Program-made: the position numbers and the translations under genes
Notes under the pieces: generated by a model
Seen by the model: the letters and a program-made list of their open reading frames with translations, nothing else
The model's database searches: none
What the model was told of the DNA's origin: nothing
In this document: piece by piece, positions 41,903-53,900 of the stretch
How the letters are laid out: every line of letters begins with the position of its first letter
Numbering within the stretch: position 1 is the stretch's first letter
Origin: a virus
Reading direction: 5' to 3' (one strand)
Virus record (IMG/VR): IMGVR_UViG_3300046532_004322
Coordinates: 1 to 64,000 of that record
DNA: 64,000 bases

Positions 41903-44900
41903 TTAATTTATTTGATCAGGCCTTATATTAAGCCTTCCTTCAAGCGCCCTAGCCATAACTTCACTTATAATTGGATCGAGGAGCATATTTTTTAATTGAT
42001 CGAACATTACTGGACCTAAAGCCTGAGAGAACATTTCGGTATTGAAATCCAATGTAACATTTCCAGTTATTCCATGGTTAAAAATTACAGACTCCAATTC
42101 GTTCTTCATTGCCTTAGGTAATTCATTTATTGATTCAGAGACCTTATTGACCCCTTCTGTTGCCGCTTGATCTATTTGATTTACCTTTCCATCTTTTCCT
42201 ACTTCATGAATAGTATGGTCCGCCCCAGGAGTGGACGCAATATACGGGCTCGGCGGCATGACATTTTCTTGAGTATCGTGAATAAACGGACCGCCCTGAA
42301 CTGGACTCCGAAGAGACCCGCCCCACGATGTTGCTCTTCGAGAGCCTGAATTTGAAACAGGGGAGAACGTCGGCATCGTGGGGGCGGTGACGGAGGGTTG
42401 ATTGATTGCCTGGGTTCCTTTGTCGAACCAAGCCTTCCAGCTCTCCTTCATTTTCTCGATCTCAAGTACAAACCCCTTCTCATCTTTTGCCCACTGGGGT
42501 ATATTTAATTGCCCGTAACCACTGACGTCAACATCCGCTTGTTTTAAGAAATCGCGCTGTTCGGGCTTTAACATCTGCGTAACTCCATCGTTATCCCCCG
42601 CTTTTCTAACCATTTTGTCTTGTAATATCGAATCGATTTGAACATTCTCGATATTGTCATAACTTTTTAATAAAGCTTCGATATTGTCTTTCAAAATTCC
42701 AAAGTTGTCTTGTTGGGAAGCTTGTCGTTGCCCGTAACCAGGTGCAAGGTGGGGCGAGTCGGTGCCAAGAACGGGGGGCATATCCCCTATGCCCATATTT
42801 TCGAATTTAGTTGCCTCTATGGGCCAAAGACCAGCCGAAGGGGCATTACCTTTATTCTTTAGTTTCGTAAAATGAGGCAGACTTGCCACCCGATTTTGTT
42901 GCTCTCTGATTATTTTTGTAGCCAATTTTATCGTATCATTCTTTGGTGTCAATGTCGAAAGCCAACGCGGGTCCTCTCCCTTGTCTGCAAGGTTCTGCGT
43001 CCGCCAGTTCGGCTTTGATTTTAGGAGTTCTAGTTTTCTTGCTAAATTTGAAACTAAATCATTGGTGAGTATGTCACCGTTAGCGTCCTTCGCCTCTTCA
43101 CTCAATGCAGCCAGAAAATGCAGGTTTTTTGTTTGCGCAGGTAGTTTCTCTAGATCCGTCCCTGCTTTATTAAGCGGGTCGTCACTCCCTGCAAACTGAC
43201 TTATTGGACCTGCTTTAGGATCGCCCAAGTGCCATTTTGTCACTTGCTTGCGATTACGCTTCCAATAGGGGTCCCTTACCTCCTGAAACCCCGTTTGCCC
43301 GCTTTTCCCTCTTACACCTGAAACCTTAACTGGGGCAAAAACTGTCGGTGTCTCGCGTTTTTTCTTAGCCTCAGCCGCACTAGCAGCTCTATCGCCTGCA
43401 GAGTCGGTCTTCTCGCCCAAATCTTGTTTTACCGAATCTCCTAACATGGAACTTATTGAATTCGCTATTCCAGTAGCTATTCCACTTTGAGAAGTCGTGC
43501 TTATATTTATCCCGCTATTACTAGCTAATTTGAAAAGACTTTCAGTATTATCGGCAATACTAAGAGTGGATGCTAGCATTTTTCCATTATCAGACAAAGA
43601 ATCAGAAAGTTCGCCTCCATATCCAATATTATTAAACTGACTCTTCTGCATCTGATCTACCGAGTCTATATTGGCAAACGCAACTTTTTTTCTTTTTTCG
43701 AGAAAGTCGATAAGCGGATCTCCATCAGGTCCGATGTCCTTATCCATCTTTTCTATATTTCTATTAATCTTAGCTTTTCTCTGATCCAGTCCAGTCCTCC
43801 CAGTCAATCCCGATAAATTTATTCCTAACGATTCCTCAAGAAAAGCTTGAGATTGCGAATTAATTGCTTCGTTCTCTTTTTCCGAAACGGTCCTACCTAA
43901 TCCTTTAACAAATTTAGATCTTTCTCCCTTGCGATTCAATCCCCCAGTTCTTATCGCATCGTTTAACTTCGTCGTATCATTAGTGCCTAAAATAGAACTT
44001 CCCATTTTGTTGATAAATTTGGCATCCAATTCCAGCATTTTATTTCTATTTTCTGATTTTAATTGATTTAATTGGGCGGAAAATACTGCACCGTTTCTCA
44101 GTTCTATATTTCTCATGTCAGTCTGTATCCTGTTGGAATATTCATTACTACTATTAAGAGTTTCAAGAAATCCCTTTATTTCTACTAGTGTAACGTTACC
44201 ATCTGCATTTTGCTTCATGAAATCAGTGAATTTATTTGTAAATTCTTCGCGCTCAGGACGCTCTTTCTTTTCGTTTTCTTTTTTCTCTCTTTCTAAAAAT
44301 GTCCCTTCATCCTTCTCTGCACTCAATCCTTTATCCTTAAGTATTTGATTCATGTCAATTAATGAATTTGGATCGGCGCCCTTAAGTAATCTTTCCATCA
44401 TTGAGCTTCTGAGTTCTTGATTATTTGAATCTCTAGCTATAATATTTTGAAGAGTATTTGATCTTGATACCTTTTCTCTTTCAGTTATAGCACCAACAGA
44501 GGATAATATATTATTTTTTCCTGAAAAATCCCGTTCTATGGTATCCCTATTTATCGACCTTACTCGTTCAACGGTTTCCCTATTTTTATTAAAATCTTCA
44601 ATAGCAAAATTTAACAACCTGACTTCTTTAATTAAAGATTTTAACTCATCTTCAATATTCTTTACTTTTGTCGCGTTTTTAGAGTTTGAATCAGCGTTGC
44701 TATCCAAGCTTTCTATTAATTTTTCCTGAGTTTGTATTTGTTCCTTCATCATTAACAAATTCTCTTTGGAAAGATTGTTTTCTGAAGGATCTATTATCCC
44801 CTCAACTATTTTATCAGCGGCAGCACTCTGCCCTCCATCTCTCAAAGCCTTTATGAAACTACTATTATTAAGTTTGTCTTTAGCATTCTTCTCCTCAAGA

Positions 44901-47900
44901 TCACTTAAGTGGCCTTTCATAATACTGGCATTTTCCAAATCATCTTTGTCTCCATATAGCAACTTATTTTGATCGACACCTTTTCCGAATCTATTTCCTC
45001 GAATAGATCCCCTTAATATATCAAGCCTAGCTTCCTCCAAATTGCCAAAATCTTTCTGCATACTTGTCAAGGTCTCTCTTGCCGACTCTACTGCCGCCTG
45101 ATCTTGAAAATCCTTACTAAACTCATCAAATGTTTGATCAAAACTTCCACCAGTTCGTGCTGCTAATACTTTCTTCCTATCAAATTCTTCTTGAGTTATC
45201 TCAGCTACGCTTTTTGTATTGGCTTGTTTGAAATTTGCTTTTAATTTCGAAGCAAAGTCTTTTGATTCCGATTCGTCCCATCTTGCACTGTCTAATTTTG
45301 CAGTCATGCCTCCCGCCCCAAACCAACTCGTCGGATCCATCCCCTCAGTCACTCCCGCCCCACTTCTCCATTGTGAAACCGCCGAAGATAAGCCAGCCGA
45401 GGGAAGAAATAGACCATAATCCACAAGCATCTCCCCTGCGGACGACATTACACTTTTTTCCCTTTCTATTCCCGCCGATACGGCAGTTCCTATTTCCAGT
45501 GCATTCTTAGCGTTCTTGGCATTATTTTCAGCATCTTTAAGTACTCCTGATAAAGCCTCTATTTGATCCGAGAAGCTCATTGTTCCATTGGTTATACTAT
45601 TTAATTTGTCAATTACGGAAGGATCAACAATTGAAGCTATTGATTCACTCATGAGCTTTTGACCTTCTTTTATTTTTGTAATATCTCCAGATTTAAATGC
45701 ATCATTTAATCCTTGCACTCCTTCCCTGTATTTAATCATGGCTTGGAGGTCTTTTAATTTTTCGTCTAATTTATCTTTTCCTTTTGAAAGGTCTTCCCCT
45801 ATATCAGATAAAGCTTTGTTGTCTTTCCAATTCATCGCCGAATCCGCAGCTCCGTATGCCGCGCCACCAAGAGCACCAAAAGCCATTCCTGGCGTCCCAA
45901 GCATTGCTCCAAATCCAGCGCCCATCAGAGCACTTGAACCCATATTCTTAACAGCTCCTCCGAGACTCCCTCTGCCTTTCGCTGTTTGTCCAGCGTCAAT
46001 TTGTTGTGAAATCATAGGCCCCATAAACATAGCTGCCATAGTCATTTGCGACATGCTCGCGTCCGTTTTCGCTTTTTGTTTCTCCCATTTGTCCCTTCTT
46101 TTTGCGAATTTATTTTTCGATTCGGAATATTTTTTACCGCGACTCGCTGGTATCGTCCGACCACCTGGCAGCTTACGACTTGGTCTATAGTTAGGGTTAA
46201 TATTCCTTGTGGGTTGCGAGCCAGGCCTTAAGCCTTTAAGGAAACCCATTCCAAACCTAAAATTAGGAACAAAACCTTCACTCATACCATGAGCTTTAGG
46301 ATCTATTCCCATTGCCATTGATCTATTTATTCCCTGACCCAAACCAAACCTTTCATCCACCCTATTTGTTATCGCAAAACCTCCAGGATTAAGCCTATGA
46401 TCTACAAGCTTCGGACTTCTTTCCATCCTTATCGCGCTAGAAGGAATACCCCTTTTCCTTAGGGCGGACTTTTCTCTATTATATGCATTTTCCAATGGAT
46501 TTGAAAAGCTTGGAATATATCCTCCAGAGAAAAACCCTTGAAAGATATCGTCCATTTTATCTAAATGGAGTTTCTCGGAAATTTTTTGTAGTTTTTGCGA
46601 TTTATCTACAGCCCAAACGAAACCAGCTTCGTCCACTCGCCTATTTGCCGCCTTACGCTTCCTAGTGCCACTTAAAAAACCATCTTTATTAAATCTTCTA
46701 AACTTTCTTCCTGGACGGGCAAAATTCGGAACAAAACCTCCAGCTGCTCCACCTTTTAATTTTGACGCATGACGGAGTATTTTAAGCTTTTGTTGCGTAT
46801 TGCCTATGTTATCCATTGATCTTGCCATATAATCATTTTGATCTTGAAATTTTTTGGGATTGTTCCTGAGTATTAATGCTTGATCTTGTAATAATTTTGC
46901 AATTTCTTTTTCTCCTATCTCACCCCTTCTAATACCATCTATGTAGGATTGTGTAAGATTGTTTTTTCCAGGATGAGGACTTCCCGCTCCAGGATGGCGA
47001 TTCCCTCCCCCTCTGGCAAAGTTGGGAATAAAACCACCAGCTCTACCTCGACGGGGAGTACTTGATTTTTTTTTATGCCCATATGGGTTAGCTTTTATTT
47101 CAGCAGCTCTCTTAAGAGCTTTCATCGCATCATCTATAAAACTACTGGTGTAAGGAGTAACGCCTCCTCGCTTCTGCCTTCCTATTCCTCGCCTGCGTTC
47201 TTTCTTAGCTTTTTCAAGAATCTCGGCTTCAGATAAATCTGGAAATTTCGCTCGCAAATCTTTTAAAGCATCAACTCCTGCTTTATGCCCTGAATCTACA
47301 GGCATTGGTCGATCCGAGCGTCTATAAATATGACTTTTATCACTAAGACCTTTCTCCCTAAGACCTTTCGTGATTTCCGCGTCAGACATTCTTGGGTTTA
47401 CCGCCTTTTTTATCTCAAACGCCCTTTTAAAATCTCTTGATTCCTGATTGTTTTCAAATTTTCGTTCGTTAGAGTAAACCATAACTCCGCTCCCTGTTTG
47501 AAAAATTTTATCTTGATATTTATGCCTTTCAGGCTGTCCATAATAATTCTTGCCCTTCCCTTTATCAAAAACAGTATCCCATTCTTTCATCCCCTTGTTG
47601 AATTTTACCCTTTGCTCAGCTTTTTTCTTGTCGCGAACAAACTTCTTTTGTCTCTTTAAATATTTTTTGTGGGTTTTTTTGACTCTCTTTTGAAATTCCG
47701 CATTTCGTTTACTTATATGCTTACTCATGAAATACGCCATAATAGCAGCAGGAGGAAGACTCATAGCTGCCCCACCAAGTATTCCTCCAGCTGTAGATAA
47801 AGCACTTCCTCCAGCGACCATTTTCAAAAAAGCACCGAATCCTAATTTTGACCCAACAGCTCCTCCTACTCCGACCCCTGTTCCAACCCCTGTTCCAACT

Positions 47901-50900
47901 CCAACCCCTGTTCCAACCCCTGTTCCAACTCCTACCCCTGTTCCAACCCCTGTTCCAACTCCTACCCCTGTCCCAATTAATGAAGCTAAATACTTCCCGC
48001 CCAAAACCCCTCCTCCAAATAATCCCGCTCCAATACCTGTAAGGGCTAATCCTTTTCCTTTCCCTTTCATCATTGACTTCATAAACGCAGCTCCACTTGA
48101 CCCCCATTCACCTGCGTGACTGCCAGCCATACGCAAGTTCTGCATCCCGCTTGATCCAGCTTCACCCGCCATCTGACCCATAAATCCCAGACCTTTCATC
48201 CCAAGCTTGCCAGTATCTTCAGCTCTTCTCATTCCCCAATTGAGACTCCTTGATCCTAAGTCTCCCATTCTATTCCAAATTGTTTTTTTCGACCCCTGCC
48301 TAAGCTTGCTTTTCCTTACCTCCTTCATCCTTCTCTTTTGCAACTCGTTCATAGCTTTTTCGCTACCACCAGAACTCTTGTCGCCTTTAGTATCATAGCC
48401 TGGTATGATTTTTCCAAATATACTTTTGGCATTCAAATTTGAAAAACTACCAATTCCCTTAATTTTATCAGATAACCAGCTATTAAATTTATCCTTAATC
48501 CCAACCTTTCCCTTATTCTTTTCACGATAACCCGATAATTGATCCTTCGTATTCATGAAAGCCAATTGTAACTGAGTTATTAATCCTGGTTTTCCAGGTT
48601 TTCTTCTAGAATCCCCTTCTGATTTGCGACCAAAAAGATTACTATCTATTTCAAATGGCGGAGTTAGCTTAAACATATTTTTTAAACTTTCCCATTTCTC
48701 CTTTCGCCTTTTCGACCTATCTCTCCCCCTTCTTTTCCTTTTGAGTCTTGCAGCCTCAAGATTCCTTCCTTTATTCCTTTTGTGTCGAGCCTTTTCCTCC
48801 AAACGTTCTTCTTCAATCATTGTAGACATCTTGGATGTTGAGGTATCGTATATTTGATCTGCACCATAAGCGTCAAATATATATCTAGCTTGATTAGCTC
48901 CCGCCTTAATACCCCTCATTACTCCGCCCCCAACCGTTTTTCCTCCATGATAAATATCAGAAAGAACATTTGCACCTCCAGAAATTAACTTTCCAGCAGA
49001 GTCCATAAATACGTGTTTTCCAGCCTTGGCTCTTCCTGCGATTTTCTTATTATCTTTTTCTTTCTTCGCTAAATGATCCCTACGTTTGATATCTTCTGGG
49101 TTTAAAGGAGACTGGTATTTGTAATTTGCCTTGTTTAACCGCCTTAGTTCAGCAAGTTCCTTATTCGCTCTGTTTGCTATATTTTTTTGGTGCTGAATCC
49201 TTTCTTTTTTCTTTTCTTGAGATGTTTTTCTTTCTTCTGGAGTCATCGAATGCCAGTTATACAATCTAGCCAGCTTTCCACCCCTCGTTTCTTTTCCATC
49301 TTTCCCTCCATACCCCATAATCTTGAAAAATCTTTCTCCCAATGATAGTTTTCCCCTTTGAGCCTCATTGGCTAAGGTCGTCGCATCTTGAGCGCCCCTC
49401 TTCCCACTGAAAGCTCTCGCATTTGGCCCTTGAGCGACATGGCTCACCATCAAGCCTTTCACTAATTCATCTATGCCTATATTTTGCGCCCCAGTTATTC
49501 CGCCTTTTAGTAAATTATCAAACCCGCTTCTCGTAATTTGCGGAATTCCGTGTTTTAAATCCTTTTTTCCCCAATTTATAAAATCAAATAATCCAGCAGG
49601 CGTTCTTGTTTTGAAATCAGCATTATTCGAATTCCCAGAACCAATAAGTCTCTTGGACATTCCTAATACCTCATTTTTCATAGCCATTTTTTGAGGATCT
49701 ATAAAAACGTTCCCAAAAAGACCCCTGATCTTTCCAGATAGTCCTTCATTATATAAGGAAATGGATTTTATTCTATCGTTTAGTCGATCCAGCATTTTTC
49801 CCTGCAAGTCTTTATTGTTTGAAATTCCTAGCTGAATATGCTTATTGTTTGAAGGATTAGGTATTGCATTTCGCATTCCTGGCGAGCCAGGGGCATTTTC
49901 TACTGGACCCAAAAATCTTACCGATCCCTTTTTATTATCTATGTCCACTTGAATATCTTTACTTCTCAAGTCATTAATAAATCCCTCCGTCCCTTTTCCT
50001 CCACGAAGAATTTCTTTTTCTAATAAATCATCAATAAATCCATACCCGCTCGCTTGCGTTCCCCCGCTTGTTTTTCCGCCTGCAAAATTTGGTATATATC
50101 CTGACGCACCATTATAATTATATCTGGCGTCTTCTTTATATGCGGACGCCCAAGGGTCGATTTTTGAAGAATTTGATGAAACCTTAGACTCTAAAGAAGC
50201 GACTCTTGACTCCAGGCTTGATACCCTTGCGGTATTCCCCGCCGATGAAACCACTCCAACCCGTCCTGCGAACCCAGCTGTTTTAATATTTGAATCTAAA
50301 TTAATTGGCGATTTAGTTCTGGAATTTAAGCGTGGATTATAATACCAATTATCCCCCGCTCTTTGATAAACTGGTTGTGCTATTCCACCCACTACCCTAG
50401 TTGTTCTTGCCCCTCTTTGCTCTTGAACCTTCATGCTTTGAGCTTTCCTATAAGCCCTTGTACCCTTTCCTCCACTCTTCCGTGTCGGACCCTTTCCTTT
50501 CCGCCTCCAATGCATCGCACCTTTTGCAAAATTAGGAACGAACCCGTCGTCCATATTTGGAATAAATCCTTCGCTCATGTTTGCAATAGCTTTATCCGTA
50601 TGACCTAATTGCTTAAGTCTTGATGTTGCGGAAGTCCACCCATGCAGCGAACCCATTCCTGCTCTTGTTCGTTTAAAGCCAGCTTTAATATGCCCTTTTT
50701 CTAGTTCGGCTCGATCTTCCGCCCCCGATTCTATCCGTTTGTTTGCGTTATGTACAAGATTACTCTTGCCCTTCTCTCCAGTTTTATTATATAGAGTGAA
50801 TATTTTTTTCACCATACTAGCTCTTGAATCCTTATTGTCCGATATTTTTGCATCTGCAAATGTAGTATTATATCCGAACAAATCTCGCAGGCTTTTTCCT

Positions 50901-53900
50901 GGGGCTTGAACTATATCAAATGTTGCACTATTCGTCGTGAAGGCAGTATTTTTTGAAATAGATTTTAATCCACTTTCAAAAACATGCCCACTTAACACTC
51001 CGATATGCTGATCAATATCTTTAGATAAGCTTGCGTGTGGCGAAGGAAGGGGTTGCTTTGGTCCAAGTTTTGGGCCGATTAATTTTTTAGCCGTTCTTCC
51101 CACCATAGCATTGAACACACGCCTGGAATCCGTTTTTATTTTGTCTTGTACAGTCGGCCCATCTTGAGGTCTTTTTATTCCTTCTACGTTAAATTTTACT
51201 CTCCTTTCCCTACCTCCTTTTTTTCTTGGACCAGCCCAATTAACCTGCCTTCTGTAACCTTCCTGAGGAACAAGCATTGTTGCTAAATTTCTTGCATCTA
51301 AAGTTTCGAATGTAGAATTTCTAGCTTTCATCTTGCTCTTGTCCTTAGATTCTAGGTTTGTCAGCTCGGAAGCAGTCCTACGTTTTCCTTGAGAATCAAA
51401 TTCTCCGTATACCGATGCTCTTCCTGCGCTCGTTTTACTTGCGCCTCCTCTATATTCGTTTAATAGTCTTAGCGACTGTTCGTCCAACATGGATTCGGTT
51501 ACCTTAACCCCCCCATCCCGAGTTTTGCCATGCGAAATGAATGAGTTTTCGTCTTTAAATTGGCTCCAAATGTTACCATTTGCCTTTTTTCCAGAATCTA
51601 TAAGCGGCCCACCAGCCTCCGTTCTATACTTAACATTTAATCCTCCAGCAGCATTTATAACATCTCTAGTTAATTTCGTATCTTTAGCTGTTATTAAATC
51701 TATACCAGTCTTAAATAAACTTGTTGCTCCCAAATCTATTTTCTCAGACATTCCATTGCTATGATTTACTTTCGGATTTGATAAATATAAATTAGCGGCT
51801 TTTTTCAGAACTCCCAATGTATTTTGTTTTCTTTTCCCCTTTACTTCAAAATGTCTTCCTCCAGCCAATAAATCAAAATATTTATTTCCTTTCAATAGGT
51901 TGACTGATTCTTTTCCTTTCAACCCAAATTCTCCCCTACTCCTCTTTAAATGTCTTCTAGCTTCGCTTTCCGCCCATAACCCCTTTATTCCACCCACTGC
52001 ATTTTGAAACTGTCCCTCTTGCCAATGAATATCTTTTGTACTTTTTGGATCAACCCATTTTTTAGTTAAAGAATCAATGGAAGTCAAGGCTCCTTTCCCG
52101 TTTCCAGAACTCAAAAGGGACCCGTATATTCCATTGGTCATAAGCTTTTTTCTTACGCCAGTTATGTTTTTATACTTTGGATTTATTATATATTTTTCTT
52201 TCCCAGCATTTTTCCCTATTCCGATTTCTTTTTCAAATATAGAATTAACTCCTAAATTAGGAGGCCCGTCTCTCCACTTTGGATGCCCGTCTTTCCATCT
52301 TGATTTCGCATTTTTCCCTGCCAAAATACGATGAGCTTTGCTTCCCATTTCTGCAGAAGTTTTTGAGAGCTTTGTAACTCTTAGATTTCCAGAAAATACA
52401 TCACTACTATCAGAAAATTTTGAAATTGGACTGGCTCCCCCCAGTCTCCACCCTAACTCGGAAGATTTTGCAGACATCTTCATCAATCCTTTTGAGAAAT
52501 TCGGAACAAATCCTTCGGAAGCAGTGATTCTCCTTGCTCCCCTTGGCATTCCGTATCTTTTAATCATTGATCTATTAAATATTGCCGTTCCTCCAGACCC
52601 CCTAAAATTAGGAACCTTCCATTCTCCAGTATGAGCAACTACACTTCGCCTTTTCCCTCCACCCATCGCATGATTTCTCAACACTACAGGCCTATCTCCT
52701 CTTCTTGCACCACCTACATTATTTCTTATTGATCTTTGTTCTCTATTTACCGAAGGGAGAAATCCTGACGCCATGCCCAAAGTTTTGCGACCTCGTCTTT
52801 TGTTCCAAGGCCTGCCCGCTGGCACAAAGCCCGCCTCGGAAGCTCCTACACCCCTTAGGGAAGTCCCAGCGGCTATTCTTTTGACCAAAGCTTCCTGCTT
52901 CATTCTTTCAACAGTCTCTTGCTTTATTAATTTTAATATAATTTTTTGTTGCTTCGCGGTATTCCCAGAAGCAGCCATTATCTTTTGGTAAACTCCGCTA
53001 TTTGATGCAAGGATAGAACCAATGGACGCTTGAAGGCTTTTTTGTCTTTTGGATTCTGAATTCATCCCAATAAGGTCTGAAAAAGCTTCTCTTGCGAACT
53101 TTGCTACAAGTACAAATATCTTAAGAAAAGCCGCTGTAATAATTGCAAATCCTGGACCAGCCAAGAATTTACCAAATCCCTTTACGATATTTTTTGCAAA
53201 ATCGCTACCCGTATTTTCATCCAAAGCTTTATTTAACCACTCAGCTAATTTTCCAACCACTTTTAAAATCGACTTAAAGCTATCACTTACCGCAAGCTCT
53301 CCAAGCCTTGCCGCCAATTCTTTAGCACTTAAAGATGTTTGGGTAAATATAGCACTTAGGGTCTTATTAAGTTCCTCGTTTCTTTTTATAGCTTCGTCAG
53401 TTGTTCCGTTTGCCGTTTTTAATGCTTTGTCGTAAATTGAATAACCATCTCCCAAGTCTTGAATCAAAGCTTGAAGATTTTGAATTTGAAATACCCCAGC
53501 TATTTGTTCGGAAGTAAATGCTTTTTGTGAATCCGATAGCGTTTTGTATACTTTTGCATAATCTTTAAGTATTGCAATACCAGATCTAAAATTACCATTC
53601 AAGTCTTTTGTAGAGACTCCAATTTCTTCAAGAGCTTCCCTGACCCTACTTCTTTTTATCCTTGTAAATATACTCTTGAATCCATTTCCTATTACGGAAC
53701 CACCTCTAGCGGTTCTTTGTTGAACTGCAGTTACAATTGAAGCGAGTTCATTAAATGAAACCCCAGAAGATTGAGCAACTGCACCAGCTCTAGAGATAGC
53801 TTCTGCCAAATCTTTTGACGAAACCGCAAAAGCTGCATCTACATTAGCCATCCTGTTTACAATTTGCTCGTGAGTTATCCCTTCCTTATTAAAAGAGTTA

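Noticed and set aside
47727-48119. Plus-strand open frame encoding Pro/Thr/Val repeats
   Set aside because: Antisense to the tape measure; it exists because the repeat is a multiple of three and has no start signals or neighbours on that strand.
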